Shown here: piece after piece, positions 53,499 to 62,114 of the stretch
How the letters are laid out: the number at the start of each line of letters is the position of its first letter
How positions within the stretch are numbered: the stretch's first letter is position 1
NCBI GenBank assembly: GCA_964464815.1
Contig: CAYXHF010000001.1
Span: 124,001-188,000, forward strand
DNA from: UBA11524 sp964464815
GTDB lineage: Bacteria; Bacillota; Clostridia; Christensenellales; Aristaeellaceae
Reading direction: 5' to 3'
Length of the DNA stretch: 64,000 bases
The notes under the pieces: generated by a model
The model's input: the letters and a program-made list of their open reading frames with translations, nothing else
Databases searched by the model: none
Told to the model about the DNA's origin: nothing
Made by a program: the position numbers and the translations under genes

Positions 53499-54845
53499 TT
53501 AATTGCGCAGCGAATGCAGCGGCGCAGGAATGCGACCGCCACGGGCCACGAAATCTTCATTGTGATAGGGATTAACCGGCATGACAGGCGCGTAGCCCAG
53601 CAGACCGCCGAATTCAACGGTATCGCCAGCCTTCTTGCCAACCGCAGGAATCACGCGCACGGCCGTGGTCTTGTTGTTGACCATGCCGATGGCGGCTTCG
53701 TCCGCGATGATGCCGGAGATGGCTTCTGCCGTGGTGTCGCCCGGAATGGCAATCATGTCCAGACCCACGGAGCAGACGCACGTCATGGCTTCGAGCTTTT
53801 CCAGCGTCAAAGCACCGGCGGCGGCGGCTTCAATCATGCCAATGTCCTCGCTGACCGGAATGAAAGCGCCACTGAGGCCACCAACGTGGTTGGAGGCCAT
53901 CACGCCGCCCTTTTTCACTGCGTCATTGAGCAGGGCAAGGGCAGCCGTCGTGCCAGGCGCACCGGCCATTTCCAGACCCATTTCCGTCAGCACATGCGCC
54001 ACGGAGTCACCACGGGCAGGCGTGGGCGCAAGGGACAGGTCCACAATGCCGAAGGGAATGTTCAGGCGCTGCGACGCCTCACGGGCGACCAGCTGACCAA
54101 CACGCGTAATCTTGAACGCCGTCTTCTTGATGGTTTCCGCCACCACGTCAAAGGGTTCGCCCTTGACGCTTTCCAGTGCACGCTTGACAACGCCCGGACC
54201 GGAAACGCCCACGTTAATGGCGCATTCGGGTTCGCCCACACCGCAGAAAGCACCCGCCATGAAAGGATTATCTTCCACAGCATTGCAGAACACGACCAGC
54301 TTGGCACAGCCAAGGCCGTCCGTATCAGCCGTCAGAGCTGCCGTCTTCTTGATGATCTGACCCATGTCGCGCACGGCGTTCATGTTGATGCCTGCACGCG
54401 TGCTGCCGACGTTGACAGAGGAGCAAAGGCGCTCCGTCGTGGCCAGCACCTCAGGGATGGATTCCAGCAGGCGTTCGTCAGCCAGCGTTGCGCCCTTGTG
54501 CATCAGGGCAGAATAGCCACCCAGGAAGTTGACGCCCATTTCCTTCGCGGCACGGTCAAGTGCCTTGGCAATCGGACGCGGGTCACCCTGACAAATCAGG
54601 CTGACGGGCGTGACAGAAATGCGCTTGTTGACAATCGGAATACCCAGCTCACGTTCGATGGCTTCACCGGTGCGCACCAAATCCTTGGCGACACGGCAAA
54701 TCTTATCATACACGCGCTGCGCACATGCTTCGGGCGAGGGATGCGAGCAGTCCAGCAGATTGATACCCAGCGTGATGGTGCGGATATCAAAATTCTGCTC
54801 CTGAATCATGGCCATTGTTTGGAGGATTTCGCCTGTTTCAATCAT
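53499..54845 (-). CDS. UPF0210 (PFL-like) family protein
   Basis: 448 residues of the UPF0210 family, sometimes compared with the pyruvate-formate-lyase fold; function unknown. The N-terminus ETGEILQTMAMIQEQNFDIR, the middle GGYSALMHKGATLADERLLE, and PAVGKKAGDTVEFGGLLGYA are family blocks. The gene lies 18 nt after the ACT-domain gene, and this pairing is conserved in many bacteria, which suggests that the small ACT protein regulates it. Confidence 0.93.
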   Translation of the reverse strand: MIETGEILQTMAMIQEQNFDIRTITLGINLLDCSHPSPEACAQRVYDKICRVAKDLVRTGEAIERELGIPIVNKRISVTPVSLICQGDPRPIAKALDRAAKEMGVNFLGGYSALMHKGATLADERLLESIPEVLATTERLCSSVNVGSTRAGINMNAVRDMGQIIKKTAALTADTDGLGCAKLVVFCNAVEDNPFMAGAFCGVGEPECAINVGVSGPGVVKRALESVKGEPFDVVAETIKKTAFKITRVGQLVAREASQRLNIPFGIVDLSLAPTPARGDSVAHVLTEMGLEMAGAPGTTAALALLNDAVKKGGVMASNHVGGLSGAFIPVSEDIGMIEAAAAGALTLEKLEAMTCVCSVGLDMIAIPGDTTAEAISGIIADEAAIGMVNNKTTAVRVIPAVGKKAGDTVEFGGLLGYAPVMPVNPYHNEDFVARGGRIPAPLHSLRN

Positions 54846-54863
54846 GATGCTGTCCTCCTCCGG

Positions 54864-55136
54864 TTAAATGCGATGCATTGCATCGAAAATATCCATGCGC
54901 TGAAGGTGAATGTTCAGGTGCATTTCGTCGCGAATGGGCTGGAACGCCTCATCCACGGCGGCAAATTCCATCTGCGCACCGTCCAGATCAACGACCATCA
55001 TCATCGTGAAGCAGCCCGACAGGATGGTTTGCGTAATATCGAGGATGTTAATGTTGAGTTCAGCCAATTTGGTGGCTACACGGGCGATAATGCCCGTAGC
55101 GTCCTGTCCAGTGACGGAAATCAAAGCCTTGGTCAT
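54864..55136 (-). CDS. ACT-domain protein, UPF0237 family
   Basis: 90 residues, one ACT domain: LISVTGQDATGIIARVATKL and a second half with FTMMMVVDLDG. Probably binds an amino acid or other small ligand as a dimer. ATG 55136 follows GGGAGGA; the open frame upstream runs into the promoter. First gene of the ACT-UPF0210-obg-yhbY-UDG leftward unit. Confidence 0.93.
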   Translation of the reverse strand: MTKALISVTGQDATGIIARVATKLAELNINILDITQTILSGCFTMMMVVDLDGAQMEFAAVDEAFQPIRDEMHLNIHLQRMDIFDAMHRI

Positions 55137-55220
55137 GCTTAGTATCCTCCCTTTCAGCGGCGATTTATTCGCCGAATGCACACAAAAAACTATGGATATG
55201 TCCACGACACATCCTTCACA

Positions 55221-55249
55221 ACAATAGCAGGAAATGTGCCGAATGTCAA
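55221..55249 (-). promoter_or_regulatory. Promoter of the ACT/UPF0210/obg unit
   Basis: Minus strand: consensus TTGACA (55249-55244), 17-nt spacer, TATTGT (55226-55221). The 295-nt gap 55137-55431 holds only this and the divergent murC promoter. Confidence 0.65.
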
Positions 55250-55362
55250 GCAAAACATGCGAAAATGAACGCCTGAGAAAGTTTTTTGTTTGTTCTAAAA
55301 CTATTTTCGGGGCTTTCTTTTGCCTTGCAGAAGTTTTTCCGATAGAAAAAGGCGCGTATGAC

Positions 55363-55392
55363 TTGATTATTCAGGGGTAGATAGAGTATAAT
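55363..55392 (+). promoter_or_regulatory. murC promoter
   Basis: TTGATT (55363-55368), 18-nt spacer, TATAAT (55387-55392), about 40 nt before the start codon. Confidence 0.75.
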
Positions 55393-55431
55393 ACAAACGG
55401 AAAATGCTTGAATAACAGGAGAGAGATAGCA

Positions 55432-56838
55432 ATGAACACACCACGTATTCAGGATTTTGCCGGGAAACGGATTCATATGATTGGTATTGGCGGTTCGAGC
55501 ATGTCTGGCCTGGCGCAGATGCTTCTGGATCTGGGTTATCAGGTGACTGGCTCTGACCAGACCGATGGATATTTGGTGCCGGATGTGCGGGCCGCTGGCA
55601 TTTCGGTGGCCATTGGTCACAAGGCAGAAAATGTGCATGGCGCGGATTTGATTGTGTATACCGCCGCCATCCAAAAAGACAATCCGGAATTGATGGAAGC
55701 GGCGCGCCTTGATATTCCGACCATGGAGCGCGCGGAGCTGCTGGGACAGCTGATGGCGCATTATGCCCGTGCCGTTGGCATCAGCGGCGCGCATGGCAAA
55801 ACGACGGCAACGTCGATGCTTGCGGAAATTCTGCTGGAAGGTGACTGTGACCCGTCGGTGTCCATTGGCGGCAAGCTGGATGCCATCGGCGGTTCGGTGC
55901 GTGTGGGACACAGCGACATCTTTGTCGCAGAAGCCTGCGAATACAATCGCTCCTTCCTGCACATGCATCCTGCATTGGCCGTTGTGCTGAATATTGATGC
56001 CGATCATCTGGATTGCTACAAGGATATTGACGAAATCGAGCAGACGTTTGGTCAGTTCCTGCACCTGCTGCCGGAAAACGGCATCGCCATCGGCAACGGT
56101 ACGGATGAGCGCGTGATGCGTCAGCTGAAAACGCTGTCCTGCCGCACGATTACCTTCGGCCTGACGGCGGCTTGTGATGTGCATCCGGTCAATCTGAAAA
56201 AGGACGAAGAAAGCTATCCGATGTTCGACTTGTGCATTCAGGGCCAGATTGTGGCGCATGTCCATCTGAACGTGCTGGGTAACTTCAATGTGGAAAATGC
56301 ACTGGCGGCTTTGGCGGCAGCCTGGGCGCTGGGCGCGGATATGCAAAAGGCTGCGGAAAGCCTGCATCGCTTCAAGGGCGCACATCGTCGCTTTGAAAAG
56401 ACGGGCATGCTCTGCGGTGCGGAAATGTATCACGACTATGGGCACAATCCGACGGAAATGCGCAACACCGTCTCAGTGGCGCGAGAGCACGCGAAGGGAA
56501 AGGTCTATGCTGTCATGCAGCCGCATACCTATGCGCGTGTCACCACACTGTACAATGACTACCTGACCTGCACCGAGGAGGCCGATGTGACGGTCGTGAT
56601 GGATATTTTCTGCGCCCGCGAACGTCGTGAGGACTATCCGGCAGACCTGAACAGCGGCAAGCTGGTGGAAGGAATGCGTGCGCACGGCCTGAACGCCGTC
56701 TGGACGCCTTCCTTCGACGATACGGAAAAATACCTGCGTGAGCATTTGCAGCCGGGTGATTTGGCGGTCACGATGGGCTGTGGCAACGTGAATGAGCTGA
56801 ACGACCAGATTGAAAAGCACGAAAAGCAACATCAGTAA
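55432..56838 (+). CDS. murC: UDP-N-acetylmuramate--L-alanine ligase
   Basis: Adds L-Ala to UDP-MurNAc. 468 residues: a Rossmann-like N-domain (IHMIGIGGSSMSGLAQMLLD), the ATP loop GISGAHGKTTATSMLAEILL, and the central-domain CEYNRSFLHM and NIDADHLDCY. The C-domain has DYGHNPTEMRNTVSVA. AGGAGAGAG precedes ATG 55432. Own promoter and terminator. Confidence 0.97.
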   Translation: MNTPRIQDFAGKRIHMIGIGGSSMSGLAQMLLDLGYQVTGSDQTDGYLVPDVRAAGISVAIGHKAENVHGADLIVYTAAIQKDNPELMEAARLDIPTMERAELLGQLMAHYARAVGISGAHGKTTATSMLAEILLEGDCDPSVSIGGKLDAIGGSVRVGHSDIFVAEACEYNRSFLHMHPALAVVLNIDADHLDCYKDIDEIEQTFGQFLHLLPENGIAIGNGTDERVMRQLKTLSCRTITFGLTAACDVHPVNLKKDEESYPMFDLCIQGQIVAHVHLNVLGNFNVENALAALAAAWALGADMQKAAESLHRFKGAHRRFEKTGMLCGAEMYHDYGHNPTEMRNTVSVAREHAKGKVYAVMQPHTYARVTTLYNDYLTCTEEADVTVVMDIFCARERREDYPADLNSGKLVEGMRAHGLNAVWTPSFDDTEKYLREHLQPGDLAVTMGCGNVNELNDQIEKHEKQHQ

Positions 56839-56862
56839 TGTCATCCATCCCTTGAAAAGGAC

Positions 56863-56900
56863 GGCAAAATGGGCTGAAATCCGTTTTGCCCCTTTTCTTT
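56863..56900 (+). terminator. murC terminator
   Basis: GGCAAAATGG (56863-56872) pairs with CCGTTTTGCC (56881-56890), followed by CCTTTTCTTT. Confidence 0.85.
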
Positions 56901-56921
56901 AGCAGGGGAATATGGTATAAT
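56893..56921 (+). promoter_or_regulatory. alr promoter (extended -10)
   Basis: TATAAT (56916-56921) preceded by TG and one base; the -35 (TTTTCT, 56893-56898) is poor. It overlaps the T-tail of the murC terminator. Confidence 0.7.
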
Positions 56922-56982
56922 AGAAGACAGTCTGCCGCCAAGGCGTGCAGGATTGTTGCAAATAAGGAAGGTGAGCTGCGTC

Positions 56983-58104
56983 ATGCAGCAGTATCCCGTT
57001 CGGACGATTGATTTGGAGGCATTGCGCGACAATGTGCGCTTGCTGAAATCGACCCTGCCGCAGGGCACAAAGCTGATGGGCGTTGTGAAAGCGGATGCCT
57101 ATGGCCACGGTATTGTGAAGGTGGCTAAAGCGGCGCTGGAGGCAGGTGCATCTGCACTGGCGGTGGCGCGCACGGATGAGGGCGTTTTGCTCCGTCAGGC
57201 AGGAATTGATGCACCGATTCTGGTGCTGGGCGCGTCCTCGGAGGAAGAAATCGCCTCCGGTGTGGCGCATGAGCTGACGCTGACGGTCTGCACGCCGGAA
57301 ATGGTGCTGACCATGGAAAGCTGCGCCAAGGCAAGCCAGAAGACGGCGCTGACGCACCTGAAGCTGGATACCGGCATGGGCCGCATCGGCGTGCGCACGG
57401 AGAATGAGGTCAAGGACGTGCTGCTGGCGCTGAAGCAGTGTCCTCATGTCTGCTTGACCGGTGCGTTCACGCATTTTGCGGATGCGGATGGCGACGATAT
57501 GGCCTATACGCAGATGCAGCTGGAACGCTTCCAGTGCCTGCTCAAGCTGCTGCCGGATGGCATTGTGCGCCACTGCGCCAACTCTGCGGCGATTCATCGT
57601 CTGCCGGAGGCGGCCATGGATATGGTGCGCGCTGGCATCTCCATGTATGGCAATCCACCGGTGAAAACGAATTTGCCCCTGCGCCCGGTAATGAACTGGC
57701 GCACGCAGGTGACATTCGTCAAAACCGTCCAGCCGGGAGACAAAATCAGCTATGGCTGCACCTTCACGGCAACAAAGACCATGCGCCTGGCAACGGTGGC
57801 GTGCGGATACGGTGATGGCTATCACCGCAATGCATCCAGCCGGGCGCAGGTGCTGATTCATGGCAAGCGTGCGATGGTGGTCGGACGTATCTGCATGGAT
57901 CAGATGATGGTGGATGTGACGGATATTCCCGATGTCAAGGCGGGCGATGAAGTCATTTTGATGGGTACGGATGGAGAGGAAACCATTACCCCTGATGAGC
58001 TTGGCTCATGGTCGGACACGATTGGATATGAGGTCCTGCTTGCGGCCACGGATCGTGTGCGGCGCGTATGGCTGCATGAGCAAGGGGAGACAAACGCCCT
58101 GTAA
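56983..58104 (+). CDS. alr: Alanine racemase
   Basis: PLP enzyme supplying D-alanine for ddl. 373 residues: the PLP-lysine motif is MGVVKADAYGHG; LKLDTGMGRIGVR and RICMDQMMVDVTD, with GCTF-type tyrosine context (ISYGCTFTATK), complete the active site of the dimer. An AAGGAAGGTGAG site lies upstream of ATG 56983. The next gene follows after 86 nt. Confidence 0.97.
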   Translation: MQQYPVRTIDLEALRDNVRLLKSTLPQGTKLMGVVKADAYGHGIVKVAKAALEAGASALAVARTDEGVLLRQAGIDAPILVLGASSEEEIASGVAHELTLTVCTPEMVLTMESCAKASQKTALTHLKLDTGMGRIGVRTENEVKDVLLALKQCPHVCLTGAFTHFADADGDDMAYTQMQLERFQCLLKLLPDGIVRHCANSAAIHRLPEAAMDMVRAGISMYGNPPVKTNLPLRPVMNWRTQVTFVKTVQPGDKISYGCTFTATKTMRLATVACGYGDGYHRNASSRAQVLIHGKRAMVVGRICMDQMMVDVTDIPDVKAGDEVILMGTDGEETITPDELGSWSDTIGYEVLLAATDRVRRVWLHEQGETNAL

Positions 58105-58190
58105 CCCATGCCCTTTGTTTGGGATAGGAAGCAAAGAGATTCCAAAGCAGGTGGCAAGCAAGCCGCAAGGCAACGAAAGGTGAGAAAAAC

Positions 58191-59003
58191 ATGTCTGAAA
58201 AGAAAAAGAAGCCCAGCAATGTAAAGCCGGTTGGAAAACCCTTCCTGCGCGGAACGGCGCTGGATACCTCCTGCGTAGGTGGCGCACTGAAGTTCTGCCT
58301 GTATCTGGTGATGATGGGCATTGCGTTCCTGTTTATTGGCGCGGTGCTGAGCTTTGACAATTTCGCGCTGCGCGTGATCATCAATGGCGCATTGATTCTG
58401 CTGATGCTGATGATTCTCTTCCAGGCCGGCTCTGTGTCCGGCACGGTGGCGGTCAATGCAGGCGAATTGGCCTACCAGCGCAAGGAATCCGGCCGCATGC
58501 TCAATCAGGCGGAAATTAACGCCTGCTATCATCCGGTGAAGGGCTTCCTGACCGCGCTGATTGGCTCGATTCCGCTGATTGCGGCTGCGACGGCGCTGGC
58601 CCTGATGGCACAGCGTCAGATGACGAGCATTGGCGCATTGCCCTCCTGGGTGACGGCGCTGCAAAGCGATGTGGATACGGGTGCTGGTCTGGCGCTGTAT
58701 GCCCAGCGCGACAGCCTGACGGCAGAAATGATTCTGCGCCTGATTATCCGCTCCTGCCTGATGCCGGTGGTCAGCATCATTGGTGCGAACAATAAGGATG
58801 CAATGCTGCTGATGGAGCAGCTCAGTCCCTTGCTGTGCTGTCTGCCGATGATTGCCTACGGCCTGGGCTATACGCAGGGTGTGCGTGTGCGTGCGATGGT
58901 GCATGCCAATATCGCCCTGGGCAAGAAGAAGGCCAAGAAAAAGGCCAACAAGGAACGCAAGGCCCGTGCGCAGCAGCCGCGTGGCCCGGAACAGTTGAAC
59001 TGA
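58191..59003 (+). CDS. Conserved membrane protein of unknown function
   Basis: 270 residues with four or five membrane segments (LYLVMMGIAFLFIGAVL, INGALILLMLMILFQAG, LIGSIPLIAAATALALMA, LLCCLPMIAYGLGYTQG), a basic N-terminus and a Lys-rich C-terminal tail (KKKAKKKANKERK), both probably cytoplasmic. I recognise no family. It precedes rsmD-coaD by 25 nt and may be co-transcribed. Confidence 0.8.
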   Translation: MSEKKKKPSNVKPVGKPFLRGTALDTSCVGGALKFCLYLVMMGIAFLFIGAVLSFDNFALRVIINGALILLMLMILFQAGSVSGTVAVNAGELAYQRKESGRMLNQAEINACYHPVKGFLTALIGSIPLIAAATALALMAQRQMTSIGALPSWVTALQSDVDTGAGLALYAQRDSLTAEMILRLIIRSCLMPVVSIIGANNKDAMLLMEQLSPLLCCLPMIAYGLGYTQGVRVRAMVHANIALGKKKAKKKANKERKARAQQPRGPEQLN

Positions 59004-59028
59004 TTGTTTTTTCGGAGGATAGGAGAGC

Positions 59029-59586
59029 ATGCGCATCATTGGAGGAAGTGCCCGCGGAACCGTCATCGAAGCACCGCAGGGGCAGGACACACGGCCGACG
59101 CTGGATCGCGTGCGGGAGAATGTATTCAACATTTTGCAGCAGCGTCTTCGCGGTGCGCGGGTGCTGGATTTGTTTTCCGGAAGCGGTGCGATGGCATTTG
59201 AAGCACTCAGCCGTGGCGCAAGTGAAGCGGTGCTGGTCGATAAGGATCGTCAGGCGCATCAGGTGGAGCAGCGCAATGGCCAAAAGCTCCGTATGACAGA
59301 CCGCAGTCGCTTGCTTCTGATGGACTGGTCGGCCGCGGTGACGCAGCTGACCCGCGCCGGAGAGAAGTTTGACCTGATTTTCCTCGACCCGCCGTATGCG
59401 ATGCATGATTTGTCGGGCGTGATGGAGGCGCTTCGTCCGCTGATGCAGCCCGATGCGGTTATTTTGGTCGAGCATGAAGCAAAAACATTCCCCAGCGTGC
59501 CGGATGGGTTCGATTTGTACGACCATCGCAAGTATGGCATTGCAGGCGTGAGCTTTTTCCGGCTGATGCATACGGAGGAAACGTGA
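59029..59586 (+). CDS. rsmD: 16S rRNA (guanine-N2)-methyltransferase RsmD
   Basis: 185 residues. Starts MRIIGGSARGTVIEAP; TRPTLDRVRENVFNIL is the family block; the SAM loop is LDLFSGSGAMAFEALSRGA; the catalytic motif is DPPY in LIFLDPPYAMHD. Methylates G966 (E. coli numbering) of 16S rRNA. Adjacent to coaD, the classical pair. Confidence 0.96.
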   Translation: MRIIGGSARGTVIEAPQGQDTRPTLDRVRENVFNILQQRLRGARVLDLFSGSGAMAFEALSRGASEAVLVDKDRQAHQVEQRNGQKLRMTDRSRLLLMDWSAAVTQLTRAGEKFDLIFLDPPYAMHDLSGVMEALRPLMQPDAVILVEHEAKTFPSVPDGFDLYDHRKYGIAGVSFFRLMHTEET

Positions 59587-59587
59587 T

Positions 59588-60106
59588 ATGGAGCGGATTG
59601 GCGTATATCCAGGGAGCTTTGATCCGGTGACGCTGGGACATGAGGATGTGATTCGCCGCGCGGCGCGTCTGTTTGACCATCTGATTGTGGCGGTGATGCA
59701 TAATCCGCAGAAAAAGGGCTGCTTTCCGGTGGAGGAGCGCATGGCGCTGCTTCGGAAGCTGACGGCGGATTTACCCAACGTGTCGGTTGATTGCTGGGAT
59801 GGCTTGCTGGTGGATTATGTGCGTGTGCATCAGGCGGCGGCAGTCGTTCGTGGCCTGCGTGCGGTAAGCGACTTTGAATCGGAGCTGACGATGGCACAGG
59901 TGAACAGCCATCTGCTACCGGGTATGGAGACGGTGTTTTTCATGACGCGTCCGGAGCATTCCTGCATTTCTTCCTCTGCCGTGCGTGAAGCGGCATCCTT
60001 TGGTGCGGATATACACGATTTTGTTCCGGCATGCATTGCCGAAGACGTGGTAAAGCACTTTACACAGGAAAAAGATGAAAAGGAGGCCGCGCAACATGCT
60101 GAATAA
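59588..60106 (+). CDS. coaD: Phosphopantetheine adenylyltransferase
   Basis: Penultimate step of coenzyme A synthesis. 172 residues; GVYPGSFDPVTLGHEDVI holds the HxGH-like nucleotide motif (here T-L-G-H), RGLRAVSDFESELTMAQVN binds substrate, and ISSSAVREAASFG is the second nucleotidyltransferase motif (ISSTxxR type). One nt separates it from the rsmD stop. Confidence 0.97.
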   Translation: MERIGVYPGSFDPVTLGHEDVIRRAARLFDHLIVAVMHNPQKKGCFPVEERMALLRKLTADLPNVSVDCWDGLLVDYVRVHQAAAVVRGLRAVSDFESELTMAQVNSHLLPGMETVFFMTRPEHSCISSSAVREAASFGADIHDFVPACIAEDVVKHFTQEKDEKEAAQHAE

Positions 60107-60821
60107 CGATGCACCGATGAATCAGGGGACGACCAAACGAATTGACAACTTGCAGATGGCCCTGCAAGGGGTTGATATGCTGAAAAAGTATGTGAACGAA
60201 GCCATGACGCTGAGAGGGACAGCCTTTGTGAATAAGGGCGAAATGCTCAGTCAGCTGGTGGCGCTGGAAAACTGTCTGCCGGATGCGCTGACGGCGGCAC
60301 AGCAGCTGTTGGAGCAGCGTGACGCCATTCTGACCACTGCCCATCAGGATGCTGAGGAGGCGCGCAAAATGGCCAAGGACGATGCCCAGCGCATGCTCGA
60401 TGCGGCCAAGCGCGACGCCGCTACCAACCGAGAGGAAGGCGAGAAGCAGCGTCGCACTGCGCAGCAGGAAGCCGAACGGATTCGCAAGGAGGCCGAGGAG
60501 ATGCGCGCCAAGGCCACTGAAAACGCGCAGGCAGCCGGACGGCAGGTGATAGATGCCGCCAATGCCGAGGCACAGCGGATTCTTTCCGCCGCACAGCAGG
60601 AGGCAAACCGTCGCGTATCGCGTGAGGAGGTCTACCAACAAGCTTGTCAGGAGGCGCAGACCATCACCTCTCAGGCGCTGGAGGACAAGCTGCACCAGCA
60701 GCAGCAGTGCCAGCAGTACGCCTCCGCACAGCTGGAAAGTCTGGACAAGTATCTGGTGTCGGTACTCAACGACATTCGTCGCGTGCGCAATCAGGTGCGT
60801 AATCAGGATTGCGGGGCATAA
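60096..60821 (+). CDS. Long coiled-coil protein of unknown function
   Basis: 241 residues. After a short N-terminal part (MLNNDAPMNQGTTKRIDNLQ) almost the whole chain is an Ala/Glu/Arg/Gln-rich coiled coil (about 75-215), resembling ATP-synthase-b-subunit-like or DivIVA-associated proteins found after coaD in clostridia, though no specific DivIVA motif is seen. ATG 60096 follows AAAAGGAGG by 9 nt and overlaps coaD by 11 nt; an in-frame start at 60075 lacks a site. Confidence 0.8.
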   Translation: MLNNDAPMNQGTTKRIDNLQMALQGVDMLKKYVNEAMTLRGTAFVNKGEMLSQLVALENCLPDALTAAQQLLEQRDAILTTAHQDAEEARKMAKDDAQRMLDAAKRDAATNREEGEKQRRTAQQEAERIRKEAEEMRAKATENAQAAGRQVIDAANAEAQRILSAAQQEANRRVSREEVYQQACQEAQTITSQALEDKLHQQQQCQQYASAQLESLDKYLVSVLNDIRRVRNQVRNQDCGA

Positions 60822-60831
60822 TACAAAAACT

Positions 60832-60882
60832 ACATCCATGACATTTCTTCTACTGATTTGTGGAAGGTCATGGATGTTTTTT
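60832..60882 (+). terminator. Terminator of the rsmD-coaD unit
   Basis: ACATCCATGAC (60832-60842) pairs perfectly with GTCATGGATGT (60867-60877) and is followed by TTTTTT. Confidence 0.9.
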
Positions 60883-61211
60883 GTTACGATTTTTCAAAAA
60901 GACGCAAAAGCATGAAAAAATTTTTGCTTTGTTACGAAATATTCACCTGGAATTCATGCTGATTTCATTTTTCGGCGGTATGATGTTCTTGCAAGCAGGG
61001 GAAAGCCACCATCCACTGCAAGCAATCTCCTTTTTCCTGGTATCTCCTTTGGAGATGCCGAACCTCCCTATCCTCCATACAAGCAAAGGTCGTCAACGTG
61101 ATGAGCGTTGGCGGCCTTTGTGATTTTGGCTTTTTGTTTGCCAAAGGAAGGGCGGCCGAATGCATCAATTTGCCAGCAGCTGCGCATCCTGTTTGGACAA
61201 GGAGGCGCGTC
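60883..61211. other. Intergenic stretch with several hairpins
   Basis: No convincing gene. Three inverted repeats: CTTGCA/TGCAAG (60988-60993 and 61017-61022); GGTATCTCC/GGAGATGCC with a 3-nt loop (61039-61059); and a 14-bp stem, with two G-T pairs, between 61085-61098 and 61106-61119, followed by loosely T-rich sequence. The last looks like a terminator or attenuator in front of the exporter genes. An 87-codon plus ORF and a 37-codon minus ORF (60965-61078) cross it, but neither has a ribosome-binding site. Confidence 0.5.
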
Positions 61212-62114
61212 ATGACAAAGAAGTGGAAATGGGTATTGACGCTACTGACGGTGACGATTGTGCTGTGTGCAATCCTGCTTGTCCATCGTCCGGTCACGCT
61301 GGCATCTGGGGTACAGGTAGAAACGGGCCAATTATGCCGCTATGTCGGGCTTAGCGGAACGGTCGCCTATGCGCAGGAAACGCCTGTCACGGCGCAGAGC
61401 AGCGGCTTGCTGTCGGCCCTCTACGTATCCAGTGGAGAGCGCGTCACAGCCGGTCAGGCACTTGGACGTGTGGATGTGCAGATGCAGGAGGTGTCCGTCT
61501 CTGCGGCACTATCGCAGTGGCCAGAAGCGGATACTGCGGCTTTGGCGACGGCGCTGGAACAAAGCGTCCTGCGTGCGCCTGTTTCAGGTGTGGTGGACGG
61601 GATTGCCGTAATGGAGCATGCGCCCGTACAGGCAGGCATGATTACCATGCGCATTGCAACAGGTGAGCCGGATATTCTTTGCCCAGCTGTAGCGGCTGAT
61701 GCGGAGAAGCTTTCGTGCGGGCAGGTGGCGAAAATCACCATCAGTGGCGAAGAACGCGGCTGGGCGCAAATTGCGGAGATTACGCCCATCACTACGGACA
61801 GTGGCACAACCTACCGCGTGCGCATGGAACTGCTGGACGGCCTGACGCTTCCGCTGGGCGGCACGGTCAAGGCACAAATTGCCGTCGAGGAGCATCGGCA
61901 AGTGGCACTATTGCCTTTATCTGCCCTGACGGCGCGGGAAACAGTCTGGTGGTATCATGATGGGTATTGCACAGAAATCCCGGCGAATATCGTACAAACG
62001 GATGAAAATCATGCGTGGGTCAATCTGCCAGCAGGACTTGTGGTGCTGTATGGGGAATATAAGGAAGGCATGCATGTGCAGCTGACAGACATTCAGGAGG
62101 CGCAGGCCGGATGA
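61212..62114 (+). CDS. Membrane-fusion-type adaptor of an ABC exporter
   Basis: 300 residues, single N-terminal membrane anchor (WVLTLLTVTIVLCAILLVH), then an extracytoplasmic part. A lipoyl-like half-motif (VTAQSSGLLSALYVSSGERV) and its partner (LRAPVSGVVDGIAVMEHAPV) flank only a short connection, so the usual long hairpin is missing. Beta-barrel region follows (GGTVKAQIAVEEHRQVALLP). AAGGAGG lies 6 nt before ATG 61212. It overlaps the permease gene by 4 nt; HlyD/MacA-like. Confidence 0.8.
   Translation: MTKKWKWVLTLLTVTIVLCAILLVHRPVTLASGVQVETGQLCRYVGLSGTVAYAQETPVTAQSSGLLSALYVSSGERVTAGQALGRVDVQMQEVSVSAALSQWPEADTAALATALEQSVLRAPVSGVVDGIAVMEHAPVQAGMITMRIATGEPDILCPAVAADAEKLSCGQVAKITISGEERGWAQIAEITPITTDSGTTYRVRMELLDGLTLPLGGTVKAQIAVEEHRQVALLPLSALTARETVWWYHDGYCTEIPANIVQTDENHAWVNLPAGLVVLYGEYKEGMHVQLTDIQEAQAG

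Noticed and set aside
60096..60821. DivIVA assignment for the coiled-coil protein
   Set aside because: The conserved DivIVA N-terminal membrane-binding motif is not seen; coiled coil alone is not enough.
60860..61123. 87-codon plus ORF between the coiled-coil gene and the exporter adaptor
   Set aside because: It begins inside a terminator stem, has no Shine-Dalgarno, and spans several hairpins.
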